Positions 27,794-36,756 of a stretch of DNA of 64,000 bases are shown in pieces. Source of the DNA: Calditrichia bacterium (GTDB lineage: Bacteria > Calditrichota > Calditrichia > RBG-13-44-9 > J075); the NCBI GenBank assembly GCA_028284905.1, contig JANQQU010000012.1:1-64000 (forward strand), in the 5' to 3' direction. How positions within the stretch are numbered: the first letter of the stretch is position 1; every line of letters begins with the position of its first letter. The notes under the pieces are model-generated. The model saw only the letters and a list, made by a program, of their open reading frames with translations, was not told the origin of the DNA and did not search any database. The position numbers and the translations under genes were made by a program.

Positions 27794-28969
27794 TTATGCT
27801 CCAAAGAAATGAATCAGTGCATCTATCAAATGGCGTCGCCAGTTGCCCCAGGTATGCCCTTCCGGATATTCACGATAAACGAAATCGTAATTATGGGTGC
27901 GCAGTACCGCTTCGAAGCGACGGTTCGCCAGGAGAAAATCCTGTTCAGCTTCCGGGAGAAATGCCGCCCCGACCGAGCGCTCGAAATGCCCGACATCGAC
28001 ATACATACGAATCGGACGTGGAGAGGCGTCGCGGTAAGCGGCAATTAATGCGTCGTTCTGGAAAGAGGCGTAGCCGGATTGACTGTAGCATAATCCAAAG
28101 AAATCCGGGCGGGAAAAAGCGATATACGCCGAGATTAATCCGCCAAATGAATCACCAACCACCAGCCGGCTTTCCGGCGCAGACTGCAGACGATAATGGC
28201 TCTCCACAAATTGCACCAGCTGATCGCTAAAAAAATCGACGTAATCATCATTCAGACCGTATTGGGTCATGCGATTGGGTGTATCGGGAATATGGCGATT
28301 CGGCGGTGCTTCGAAAACTGCTACTAGCGGTGGAATAAGCCCTTCTTCGATTAACTGATTGAGTACATAAGGCACCTGGGCGAATTCAATGTAATCTTCG
28401 CCATCCTGAAAATAAACAGTAGGATAGATTGCGTTGTTTTTGTGATAGTTCGGCGGCAGGTAAACGTGAATGGTATGGGGATACGGTAACTTGCCTGGCG
28501 GCAAAGTATGCGTCTCAATGTTCAACCAGGGACCTTTTTGGCCAGTACGAAAATCTTTAAACAAAGGATGGTGTTGATACGCTGGCATCGCCAGTTCGGA
28601 AAGGTCGCCCAATCCATTCAGGGATAGATGCGGATTGAGTGAATCAGTTGTGAGAAGCTCTGCATCATCAATTTGAAAATTATATTCCAGGCGAGCATCG
28701 GCTGGTAATTCCGTCTGGTAGAAAAAAAGATCTGTTCCGGCAATTCGTTCTAGCGGTTGGAAAGTTTTCCATTCGGTCATGTCGCCAATGAGCGCAACCT
28801 TTTTTGCCGGACCATGATAGAGAAAAACTACGGTTGTATCGCCGATAATTAGCGGTGCGCCAGCTTGCTGGAATATATCGAGAAGTTCGGAGACATTCGT
28901 TTCCAGGGATTTGGAAAAATTATTGTCCTGAATTTTTTTCAGTATTTCAAATGCTTTTAAGTGACTCAT
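27794..28969 (-). CDS. Enterochelin-esterase-like alpha/beta hydrolase with N-terminal E-set domain
   Basis: 391 residues without a signal peptide. Residues about 35-115 are a CBM48/E-set-like beta sandwich (KKVALIGDMTEWKTFQPL), as in enterochelin and xylan ester hydrolases. The hydrolase part has VVGDSFGGLISAYIAF with the nucleophile serine, a YVDVGHFE acidic region and YPEGHTWGNWR with the catalytic histidine. In this operon it probably removes acyl groups from imported oligosaccharides. The 5' spacer holds heptamer repeats and no good ribosome site. Confidence 0.85.
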   Translation of the reverse strand: MSHLKAFEILKKIQDNNFSKSLETNVSELLDIFQQAGAPLIIGDTTVVFLYHGPAKKVALIGDMTEWKTFQPLERIAGTDLFFYQTELPADARLEYNFQIDDAELLTTDSLNPHLSLNGLGDLSELAMPAYQHHPLFKDFRTGQKGPWLNIETHTLPPGKLPYPHTIHVYLPPNYHKNNAIYPTVYFQDGEDYIEFAQVPYVLNQLIEEGLIPPLVAVFEAPPNRHIPDTPNRMTQYGLNDDYVDFFSDQLVQFVESHYRLQSAPESRLVVGDSFGGLISAYIAFSRPDFFGLCYSQSGYASFQNDALIAAYRDASPRPIRMYVDVGHFERSVGAAFLPEAEQDFLLANRRFEAVLRTHNYDFVYREYPEGHTWGNWRRHLIDALIHFFGA

Positions 28970-28972
28970 TTT

Positions 28973-29049
28973 CGTTGTTCGTTGTTCGTTGATCGTTTAA
29001 GATTGCCCACTTGCCCCTATGGGGTTTGCCCATTTGCCCATTTGCCCAT
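28973..29049. repeat. Heptamer run followed by an 8-base repeat run
   Basis: CGTTGTT, CGTTGTT, CGTTGAT, CGTTTAA occupy 28973-29000 (period 7). Three perfect TTGCCCAT units lie at 29026-29049 (period 8). They lie in the 86-base spacer between the propeller and esterase genes. Confidence 0.8.
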
Positions 29050-29055
29050 TCTTCC

Positions 29056-30141
29056 TCAGCCCAGCGTTACCTCCAGCAAATGCGGAAAATATTCTTCAAA
29101 CTCCACGTAAGTGATATAAATAATCCGCCCATTCTCTCGTTGCAACACCGGATGTTCTTTTGCTGCATAAACCAGCGGAGGATAGGGGAGTGGTTTTTCC
29201 CGCACCGGAACAATGGTGGTAATAACCGTCGGCTCGCTCCAGGGACCCCAGGGATGCGCTGCAGTTCTTGCCACGATTTTTCCGGTAATATCGAATGAAT
29301 GGACTGCCAGATAACAATTAAGATATGGATTAAAACTTATCGATTGCTCATTTGGAGGATGGGCAAAAATCGGCCGGGCATCAGCGATATTATCGCTCCA
29401 TTTTGGTGCTGAAGAAACCAGGTATTGATAGGCGTCCGGATCGGTAATGTCATCCGGTCGCACCCGGGCGAGGTGAGTCCGCTGAACCCGTTGGGCGTCT
29501 TTTTTTACACCATAAAAATATAGCCAATCGCCATTTTTGTCCGGTAAAATTGCCGCACTGAATTGAGGATGTTCTTTTTTCCAGAAGAGATCGGAGCCGT
29601 TATGGAATACTCGTTGAAATTCCCAATCCTTTGTGTTGCCAACATACATTCCGACGCCAAGAATATCAAAATTGACCGGGAAAGGGCCATCGGGGAGCAT
29701 TTCCACTTTGTTGAAAAACAGGTAGAGTTTATCCTCTAAGGCAATACCATGCATACACCAGATGCGAATTTCGTCAGGATGTTCATCAGGCAGGAGCGGC
29801 ATCAGGGTTTTTATTTCGCCATCATTATCCATGATGTAGCGGACATCCTGAAATCCATTTCGGACATCATGATTTTCCAGGAGCAGGCCGCAGTTGTTTA
29901 TCATTCGACGGATGCCTGCTTTGCCAGTCATATCCCAGGGACCGACCGCTTTGCCAGCGGGATACCAGACGCTTTCACCGGGCGTTCTTTTTCCGATTAA
30001 GGTATCGCCAAAAAACCATAAAGTTTTTTCGCCCAAGGGGATGGAATATGCGCCATCCTGCCCAACCATCTGGTGCGGATTCTCGGTCAGTTGCGGACCA
30101 AGGTCGCGAATGTTCTGAATGTTGATTTTCGTTGCTGTCAT
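29056..30141 (-). CDS. DUF4185/DUF5005-like propeller protein, cytoplasmic or unexported paralogue
   Basis: 361 residues from the ATG at 30141; an upstream in-frame ATG would add 25 residues not shared with relatives. The core VGQDGAYSIPLGEKTLW followed by FFGDTLIG is the signature of a beta-propeller glycosidase-like family, related by eye to DUF4185/DUF5005. Further shared features are WCMHGIALEDKLYLF, FNPYLNCYLAVHS and HPWGPWSEPTVI, typical of five-bladed propellers. Unlike the paralogues at 34558 and 46635 it shows no signal peptide. Some DUF4185 members are endo-D-arabinanases; that activity is not established here. It lies in the sugar operon between a T9SS protein and the esterase. Confidence 0.7.
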   Translation of the reverse strand: MTATKINIQNIRDLGPQLTENPHQMVGQDGAYSIPLGEKTLWFFGDTLIGKRTPGESVWYPAGKAVGPWDMTGKAGIRRMINNCGLLLENHDVRNGFQDVRYIMDNDGEIKTLMPLLPDEHPDEIRIWCMHGIALEDKLYLFFNKVEMLPDGPFPVNFDILGVGMYVGNTKDWEFQRVFHNGSDLFWKKEHPQFSAAILPDKNGDWLYFYGVKKDAQRVQRTHLARVRPDDITDPDAYQYLVSSAPKWSDNIADARPIFAHPPNEQSISFNPYLNCYLAVHSFDITGKIVARTAAHPWGPWSEPTVITTIVPVREKPLPYPPLVYAAKEHPVLQRENGRIIYITYVEFEEYFPHLLEVTLG

Positions 30142-30237
30142 AAGATTCTTAAATGGTTTAGAGATTTCAATTCGGCATATTTTTGAAGAAAAAGCAATCC
30201 GGATCTGCAATTGCAAATCCGGATTGACAATAAAAAA

Positions 30238-31107
30238 TTAGCGAACCAGCATCATCTTGCGAGTCTGAACAAAGTTGCCCGCCACCAGGCGATAGAGATA
30301 AACGCCACTGGCGAGTTCGGAAGCATCGAACTGAATTTCATAATTGCCCGGTGCTTTTGCGCCCTGATAGAGTACCGTAACTTCCCGGCCGGAGAGATCA
30401 TAAACAGCCAGTTTTACATCGGTACGCTGCTGAATGGCATAACGAATCGTCGTGCTGGGGTTGAACGGATTCGGGAAATTCTGTTCCAGTTCAAACTGCT
30501 CGGCAAGGCCCGGTAATTGGGTCTCTTCGATGCCAACATTTCCAACATTGATCGGGTTTTCCAGTCTAACGTCAAACTCGTCGGGATTGGTTAGATTGTA
30601 ATCATTAATTGAAATCAGATAACCGATGTTATACATACCGGCGGCACCAGTAGTCATATTGATGGTAACGGTTACATTATTGGTATCTGAACCAATCCAA
30701 CCTTCATTTGGTCCCTGGTAAACCACCCATTGCATGCCTGCTGCCGGGGGATAGCGGAAGTCTAGACTATCATACCAATGATCGACACCGGCACCGGGGC
30801 GACCATCAAGGCTGTCCGGATGCAGATAAGCGAGATCCTGCGGACCATAGTCGCCATCATAATCCATGCCGTCAATTGTCCAGTCGGTGGGAACTTGCAC
30901 TGCAACAATTGCTCCGGAAGGACCGCCGCCCGGGCAGGCACATGCCGATTCATCCATTTCCACTTCGATCGTGGTAGTGATCTGGGAATTAACATCCGCT
31001 GTTGCAACCTGAATCAGTTGCAGGATATACAAACAGCCGCTGAGCAGCCATACTGATGATATCAGGGTGAGGAACATCATCAATTTTCTCAGTACACGAT
31101 TTTTCAT
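30238..31107 (-). CDS. Small secreted T9SS cargo with a beta-sandwich domain
   Basis: 289 residues: a signal peptide ending LLSGC (lipobox-like), a beta domain about 40-195 (VQVPTDWTIDGMDYDGDYG, GMQWVVYQG, GMYNIGYLISIN) and a T9SS sorting domain (about 200-289; NFPNPFNPSTTIRY, ending MMLVR). The beta domain is recognisably homologous to the N-terminal domain of the propeller protein at 34558, where it precedes the catalytic-looking part. Alone it may serve as a binding or anchoring module. AAGGAG lies before the ATG. Function unknown. Confidence 0.8.
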   Translation of the reverse strand: MKNRVLRKLMMFLTLISSVWLLSGCLYILQLIQVATADVNSQITTTIEVEMDESACACPGGGPSGAIVAVQVPTDWTIDGMDYDGDYGPQDLAYLHPDSLDGRPGAGVDHWYDSLDFRYPPAAGMQWVVYQGPNEGWIGSDTNNVTVTINMTTGAAGMYNIGYLISINDYNLTNPDEFDVRLENPINVGNVGIEETQLPGLAEQFELEQNFPNPFNPSTTIRYAIQQRTDVKLAVYDLSGREVTVLYQGAKAPGNYEIQFDASELASGVYLYRLVAGNFVQTRKMMLVR

Positions 31108-31164
31108 ACCAAATCTCCTTTTGATTGGTTGAGGTTGATTAATTAGTGTAGAGGACTTCGAAAT

Positions 31165-31325
31165 ACAGTTATCAGTGAACAGTTATCAGTGAACAGTTAT
31201 CAGTGAACAGTTATCAGTAAACAGTTATCAGTGAACAGTTATCAATTTTAATATCGATGTTAAACTATAGGTCAGTTGGGTCTGTGATAACTGATAACTG
31301 ATAACTGTTCACTGTAAACTGTTAG
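31165..31325. repeat. Facing heptamer repeat arrays (CAGTGAA/CAGTTAT family)
   Basis: From 31165 to 31245 almost six copies of the 14-base unit ACAGTTATCAGTGA, which is two heptamers. From 31285 to 31325 the complementary words GATAACT (three times), GTTCACT, GTAAACT run on. The two arrays can pair over most of their length and form a long hairpin behind the permease gene start side, in the 221-base gap before the MalG-type permease stop. Confidence 0.85.
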
Positions 31326-31328
31326 CTA

Positions 31329-32165
31329 TCATCCCTTAATCCCACTACTGGTGAATGCCTGAATAAAGTATTTTTGAAACATAAAGAATATAATAATAAT
31401 TGGTGCCATCATTAAAACGGAAGCGGCCATTAGCGGGCCCCATTCATTTTGGTGTTGACCGGTGAACATTGCCAATCCCAATGCCAGTGTGCCCTTTAGC
31501 TGATCTGACAAGTAGATGAGCGGGCCGAGAAAGTCGTTCCAGGTAAATAAAAATGTAAGAATTGCCACCGTTGCCAGCGCCGGTTTGGCCAGCGGCATAA
31601 CGATATTCCAGTAGATGCGAAACTCCGAGCAACCATCAATCCGCGCCGCATCCAGCAAGGATGGAGGAATCGTGAGAAAAAATTGCCGGAGTAAGAAAAT
31701 GTTAAATGCGCCTCCCCCAAGGAATGCCGGAACTGTTAACGGTTTAAATGTGTTCAGCCAGCCGAGGTCTTTAAACATTACGAATACCGGAATCATGGTG
31801 ACCTGCATTGGGAGCATCATGGTGGCGAGTACTAGAATGAAAACGCCATCTCGTCCCGGCCAGCGTAAACAGGCGAAGGCATAAGCGACCATCGAGCTGG
31901 AGAGCACTGTGCCGATAATCGAGACCACAGTGATGAACGTCGAATTGAGAAAATAGGTGAGAAACGGCATCCGTTGAAAGACCAGGCTGTAATTCTCCCA
32001 ATGGAGCGATTCCGGGATAAATTGCGGTGGAATCGCGAATATTTGGCCATCGGCTTTTAGCGAGGTTGAAAGCACCCAGAGAAAAGGCAGGATGAGCACA
32101 GCGCTGCAAACCAGCAGGCCGATATAGATATATAACTTTTTCAACGCTTTTTTTCGATTGATCAA
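31329..32165 (-). CDS. Sugar ABC transporter permease, MalG type
   Basis: 278 residues, six membrane helices, with the EAA loop reading LLDAARIDGCSEFRIYW followed by NIVMPLAKPAL, which docks the transport ATPase. The start is TTG (its TTGA overlaps the stop of the preceding permease), supported by a G-rich ribosome site and by translational coupling. It is the last of the three importer genes. No ATPase gene (MsmK/UgpC type) is present in the window, so a shared ATPase encoded elsewhere is likely. Confidence 0.94.
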   Translation of the reverse strand: MINRKKALKKLYIYIGLLVCSAVLILPFLWVLSTSLKADGQIFAIPPQFIPESLHWENYSLVFQRMPFLTYFLNSTFITVVSIIGTVLSSSMVAYAFACLRWPGRDGVFILVLATMMLPMQVTMIPVFVMFKDLGWLNTFKPLTVPAFLGGGAFNIFLLRQFFLTIPPSLLDAARIDGCSEFRIYWNIVMPLAKPALATVAILTFLFTWNDFLGPLIYLSDQLKGTLALGLAMFTGQHQNEWGPLMAASVLMMAPIIIIFFMFQKYFIQAFTSSGIKG

Positions 32166-33085
32166 TTGCTGTCCCCCCCTTCGTAATACACCCAGCGTTT
32201 GCCCAGTTTGAATTGGATGATGGTAATCAGCAATGTGATGAGCAGTAAAATCCAGGCCATGGCGGAGGCATATCCCATGGCGAAATCATCAAAAGCTTTG
32301 AAGTAGATGTAGAGATTATAAAAGAGTGTCGAATTTAGCGGGCCACCTTTAGTCATCACATAGGCTTCGGTGAACACCTGCAGGGAGAAGATGACATCAA
32401 GGATCGTCCAGAGAAAAATAACCGGGGACATCATCGGCACGGTGATATGATAGAACTTTTGCCACCAACCGCCGCCGTCAATTTCTGCGCTTTCGTAGAG
32501 ATTATTCGGGATGCTCTGCAAGGCGGCGAGGAATACCAGCATTCGTCCACCACCGATCGACCAAAGTCCCATGAGAACCATCGCCGGCTTCGACCATTCG
32601 GTGCTTTGCAGCCAGAGCGGCCCGGGAATCCCAAATGCAGCAAGCGCGATATTGACCAGGCCGTAATGTGGGTTGAGCATCCAGAGCCAAAGCACTGACA
32701 AGGCAACACCGGTAACAATCGAGGGGACAAAAAACGCCGTGCGGAAAAAACGCATGCCGCGCAGTTCGTTGTTCACCAAAACCGCTAGCAAGAGGGAGCC
32801 CAGTATGCTTAATGGTGTACGGAGAACTGTATAGTACAAGGTATTCCAGATCGATTGTAAAAAGTAAGGATCTTCGAACAGGAGTACCTGATAATTCTCC
32901 AGACCGATAAATTGCGGGACCCGCAATACATCGTAATGACAGAGACTATAATAGGCGGACATGATCATCGGATATAACCCGAAGGCCAGGAAGCCGAGCA
33001 GCCAGGGGGAAAGGAAGATGTAGGCGAGGATCATTTCCCGCCGTTTCATCCGGCTGCGTAATGTCTCTTTAAAAGTGGCTATCAT
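32162..33085 (-). CDS. Sugar ABC transporter permease, MalF type
   Basis: 307 residues with six predicted helices and the EAA loop NLYESAEIDGGGWWQKF followed by YHITVPMMSP. The N-terminus (ILAYIFLSPWLLGFLAFGLYP) is the standard opening of MalF/UgpA-type permeases. It overlaps the binding-protein gene by ATGA and the next permease by TTGA, so the three are translationally coupled. Confidence 0.95.
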   Translation of the reverse strand: MIATFKETLRSRMKRREMILAYIFLSPWLLGFLAFGLYPMIMSAYYSLCHYDVLRVPQFIGLENYQVLLFEDPYFLQSIWNTLYYTVLRTPLSILGSLLLAVLVNNELRGMRFFRTAFFVPSIVTGVALSVLWLWMLNPHYGLVNIALAAFGIPGPLWLQSTEWSKPAMVLMGLWSIGGGRMLVFLAALQSIPNNLYESAEIDGGGWWQKFYHITVPMMSPVIFLWTILDVIFSLQVFTEAYVMTKGGPLNSTLFYNLYIYFKAFDDFAMGYASAMAWILLLITLLITIIQFKLGKRWVYYEGGDSN

Positions 33086-34452
33086 TGCTGTACTTCCGGA
33101 GTTTGATAGGTCATTTTTGTCCGGACATAGCTATCATAACGAACGGCCTTGTCCAACTCTAACTGGATGAGTTTTTCTGCCTGCTGTAACGCTGGCATTG
33201 GTTGTTGAATATCGCGAACCACTCGTTCCCGTGCAGCCAGGAATTCTCTCCAAAAAACCCCGTGCGCTAAAGGCACGACTGCAGGAGAGTGTGCAACTTC
33301 CATCTGCTTTACAAATACTTTAGTTGCTGCATCGCTGGCAAAACTGCTATCGGTTGCTGCGAGGCGATTGGCGGGGAAGAGCGGTTCATCCAGGCTGGCG
33401 ATATGTTCCAATTGAGTTTGCTTTTCCACAGCAAATTTCATGAACTTCCAGGCGGCTTCCGGATGTTTCGCACCACGGGGAATGCCCAGCCACCAACTGC
33501 CGGAAGAAGAGGCCGACGGGCGTCCGGGAAAGCTGGGAATTTCGCAAATCCCGTAATCCATGTCCGGGCCATATTGCGCGATGAAATCCAGATAATTATG
33601 GGAAAGCATCATCATCGCCACCTTGTTGGCAACAAAAGCATGCTGATCGCCATAGCCGAATCCGGCCATAAATGCACTGACGCTCTGGTGCTCGTATTCA
33701 TCATAGAATGCGGATATCCACTCCAGCGCCTTGACGGTGGCCGGCTCCGTCATGGAGACAGTCTCGCCATTGTTAAGGAGAAATTTTGCCCCCAACTGCC
33801 AGGCCATGATTGATGCTGTGGCAAGATCGCCATGCCCGGGGAGTGAGCCGTATTCGGGAATAAATCCCATTTGAGAGATCCGTCCCTGATCGTCATATTT
33901 CGCCAGTTTACGGGAAAAAGCAAGCACCTCATCCCAGGTTTTCGGAGGCGTTTCCGGATCGAGTCCGGCTTTCCGAAAGAGCTGCTTGTTGTAAAATAAT
34001 GCATAGGAAGCAGTGTTGGCCGGAATTCCGAAAGTACGTTGATGCCAGCTCATCTCTTGCCACAAAGCAGGAAAGAAAATTGTTGTATCGAAATTGTCTC
34101 GCTTCATAAACTGATCCAGCGGCACCAGGGCCATGCGCGAGGCCCATTGTGGCAAGGGTGAAATCTGGGTCATTACATCAGGGGGATTGCCACTAAGAAT
34201 TGCCGTCAACACTTTCTTCTCGTGTTCCGTCCAGGGAATCGCTACCGCATCTACCACAATACTATCCTGGCTGTCATTGAACTTTTTCACGGTATAAGGT
34301 TCCTGATCCTTCTGCCCGGTGAGATACCAGTATTGGATGTGGATCTTCCCATCATCCGGTGGCGTTGTCGTCGGCGAGTAGCCGAAGAGCAGCCAGAGGG
34401 TTGCTAAGGCGAGGATAGTGCCGGATATGGTTCTTGTGGTTTTTAGGAGCAT
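33082..34452 (-). CDS. ABC transporter extracellular sugar-binding protein
   Basis: 456 residues of the family 1 solute-binding fold: IHIQYWYLTGQ, VAIPWTEHEKKVLTAILSG, GIPANTASYALFYNKQLF, PKTWDEVLAFSRKLA and SSGSWWLGIPRGAKHPEAAWKFM. The N-terminal hydrophobic segment (about 8-25) ends LLFGYSPTT without a cysteine, so it is not an obvious lipoprotein and is probably free in the periplasm. It binds an oligosaccharide or glycerol-phosphate-like ligand; which one cannot be read. First gene of the importer, with GGGGGA before the ATG. Confidence 0.93.
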   Translation of the reverse strand: MLLKTTRTISGTILALATLWLLFGYSPTTTPPDDGKIHIQYWYLTGQKDQEPYTVKKFNDSQDSIVVDAVAIPWTEHEKKVLTAILSGNPPDVMTQISPLPQWASRMALVPLDQFMKRDNFDTTIFFPALWQEMSWHQRTFGIPANTASYALFYNKQLFRKAGLDPETPPKTWDEVLAFSRKLAKYDDQGRISQMGFIPEYGSLPGHGDLATASIMAWQLGAKFLLNNGETVSMTEPATVKALEWISAFYDEYEHQSVSAFMAGFGYGDQHAFVANKVAMMMLSHNYLDFIAQYGPDMDYGICEIPSFPGRPSASSSGSWWLGIPRGAKHPEAAWKFMKFAVEKQTQLEHIASLDEPLFPANRLAATDSSFASDAATKVFVKQMEVAHSPAVVPLAHGVFWREFLAARERVVRDIQQPMPALQQAEKLIQLELDKAVRYDSYVRTKMTYQTPEVQQ

Positions 34453-34557
34453 GTTTTTTCCCCCGGACTTACGTCCAGGATTTTCTTGGGGCGCCCTTTC
34501 AGGGCTTGGAGCGCCTGCAATTAATGTTTGGTGATGGTATCTGCTTTTTGAGACCTT

Positions 34558-36519
34558 TTATTTGATTAGAATCATTTTGTGGCTGCCGGTGACGCCGCCG
34601 ATACGGATGTAGTAAACATACATGCCGGAGCTGACCTGGCGACCGTTATTATCCTGCCCATTCCAGTTCACTTTATAGCCGCCCGGCGGGAGTTCTTCCC
34701 GGATTAGCGTACGTATTTCTTCTCCGAGAGAATTGTAGATTTTTAGTACCACTTCAGCGCGTTTGGGCACCTGAAATGGGATTGTCGTCGTCGGGTTAAA
34801 GGGATTCGGATAATTCGGCGATAAAGAGACTTTCCGAGGCAGATGACCGTGTGTTTCCTGCACCAATTGCGGTGTTTCTCCCAGTTTTAGCCAAATAAAG
34901 CGCGGGCGGTAAATATCTGCATTAGTGATGTGCGCTGCGAAATCGAAAGTATTGACGTTGTAAGAAATGAGCAATTTCTCCGGCGTGGAAAGATGCGGAT
35001 GCGCCTTGGCATTATAAACATGGATATCCGGACTGAGCTGCACTTCCGGGGTATTATAGATAATTTCCATTAAGCCGAAAGGACCAACCGGACTATCACC
35101 GATGCGAATCGCCACGCTGCTATTAATTTGGAAGACCAGAATAAATTTTCCATTTGGCAATGGGCTGACGGAAAATTCCTGGGAAATGCCATGAGTGATT
35201 GGCGCACAATCCTCTATAGCGGTGCTCCAGCCGCTGCCGTCCCAATAGCGATATTGGGAAAAATCGTTGAAGTGTTCCGGTAGCACCCGTGCAGCCATCA
35301 ACTCTTTTCCGCTGATACTGCTGCGTGGTCCGTAAACATAAATATAGCCATCTGCACCAGGATTTTCGGAAGCAGCGTGCATGGGCATAATTGCCTGGCC
35401 GAGGGCGATTTCTGAACCGTCGGCATCATTGCGATAAAACAAGGGTGTGTCCACCTGGCGGTGCGTCGGAATGAGATGATCGCCATCCAACTGAAAAGAG
35501 ATTAGGGCAACACCATCCAGCGCAAAATTGAAAGGACCACCGCTGCCCGGTTTCATGCGCAAGCCAGTGACGTAAATACTATCGCCAAGGGCAAGGCCGT
35601 CCATCAGCCAATACCAGTGTTGCGGGAGGCTGTTTGGCGTCTCCGGCACAAAAACCGCTTTTGGCTGGCCACCATTATTTTCATCCCAAAAATATTCGAT
35701 GTTTTCGTCCAGCGGTGCAATACCATCGAGGTATGCATAGGTGTTATTGACAATCGCCCAGGAGGTGCGGTAATCGTTGCTGTCCACTTCGCCGATAAAG
35801 GTGTCGCTGAAGAGCAGGAGCGTTTGCTCATCCTCGTTGTTGCCGGGTGTTTCTTTTTCCGAAAGGGGAATGCTGTAGATGCCATCGGCGCCGGTCCAGC
35901 CGGAGTGACGGTCAAGAAGATTATCCCACTCGATCGCTCTTTCTACCACGGCGGTGTCGCAGACAACCCCGCTGGTGCTCACTGCTACCGGATTCGGGTA
36001 TGACAACGGCGCCCAGGAAGGCACACCGGCGCAGATTAATCCGGGTGTTGCCTTGGTAACCAGGTAGCCGAGGTTAAAGCAGCCCTCGGTTTGTCCGGTT
36101 TGCAGTTGCAGGGTGACGTTGATGGTTTGCGGATCCTGATAGGTATAGCCGGTATCGGAAATCATTGCCAGCCATTTCATGCCATTGGCGAATGTGGTTG
36201 TCGGATAGCAAGCTTCTGCGCTGTCTGCCCAGGTAGAAGACATTTCCATAGTGCCGTCGCCAAGTGTGCCGCTATAGTCAGCGGAGAGAATCGACCAATC
36301 CTCAGGAAGCAGCACGCAGACCACCCCTTTATGAATATTCGGCTCCGGGACAATATCCAGGGCGATAGATAAATTTACAGTCATCTGCTGACCGGGAATT
36401 ACCGTTAAGGGCTGGTCGATCACTGTAAAACGGCAGTGGGTGGTTAGTAAAGGTATCGCCATAATTGCAATCAGTTTTAAGAGTTTTCGTATTATGTGTG
36501 ACAAGACCAAATTCCTCAT
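34558..36519 (-). CDS. Secreted DUF5005-like propeller protein with T9SS sorting domain
   Basis: 653 residues from the ATG at 36519; a longer in-frame start would run into a repeat element. A signal peptide ends LLTTHC. Next a beta domain (about 25-190) shared with the 289-residue protein at 30238, then the propeller core with TGADGIYSIPLSEKE, LLLFSDTFIGEVD and WLMDGLALGDSIYVTG, and a T9SS domain (about 570-653; NYPNPFNPTTTIPF, ending KMILIK). It is likely a cell-surface glycosidase or glycan-binding protein of the locus. The family link to DUF4185/DUF5005 is by motif only. Confidence 0.8.
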   Translation of the reverse strand: MRNLVLSHIIRKLLKLIAIMAIPLLTTHCRFTVIDQPLTVIPGQQMTVNLSIALDIVPEPNIHKGVVCVLLPEDWSILSADYSGTLGDGTMEMSSTWADSAEACYPTTTFANGMKWLAMISDTGYTYQDPQTINVTLQLQTGQTEGCFNLGYLVTKATPGLICAGVPSWAPLSYPNPVAVSTSGVVCDTAVVERAIEWDNLLDRHSGWTGADGIYSIPLSEKETPGNNEDEQTLLLFSDTFIGEVDSNDYRTSWAIVNNTYAYLDGIAPLDENIEYFWDENNGGQPKAVFVPETPNSLPQHWYWLMDGLALGDSIYVTGLRMKPGSGGPFNFALDGVALISFQLDGDHLIPTHRQVDTPLFYRNDADGSEIALGQAIMPMHAASENPGADGYIYVYGPRSSISGKELMAARVLPEHFNDFSQYRYWDGSGWSTAIEDCAPITHGISQEFSVSPLPNGKFILVFQINSSVAIRIGDSPVGPFGLMEIIYNTPEVQLSPDIHVYNAKAHPHLSTPEKLLISYNVNTFDFAAHITNADIYRPRFIWLKLGETPQLVQETHGHLPRKVSLSPNYPNPFNPTTTIPFQVPKRAEVVLKIYNSLGEEIRTLIREELPPGGYKVNWNGQDNNGRQVSSGMYVYYIRIGGVTGSHKMILIK

Positions 36520-36544
36520 TGATTTGTTAAAAATATAGTTACTT

Positions 36545-36710
36545 CCATTCATCCTGAGCCCTTCGATCAACTCAGGATGTACCTGTCGAAGGATGAATTG
36601 GTTATCTTAATTTTCCAGATTCGAAAAAAATTGGAATTGGGCCTATATTCATTTTATCAAACATTAACATTTAAATATCTTTCACCCTTCGACAGGCTCA
36701 GGATGAATGG
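36545..36710. repeat. Inverted-repeat element, TTCGACAGGCTCAGGATGA type
   Basis: CCATTCATCCTGAGCC at 36545 and its complement GGCTCAGGATGAATGG ending at 36710 bound 166 bases. A second partial copy (CTCAGGATG, TTCGAAGGATGAA) lies inside the left end. The motif family occurs as dispersed extragenic repeats in many bacterial genomes. It resembles a REP or MITE-like unit without a transposase. Confidence 0.75.
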
Positions 36711-36756
36711 GAACTGGTCATCTGAAAATGTATGCATCGGTTATTTTATACCATTC

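Noticed and set aside
31165-31245. CRISPR array
   Set aside because: Units are 14 bases in direct contact with no spacers and no cas genes; it is a simple tandem repeat.
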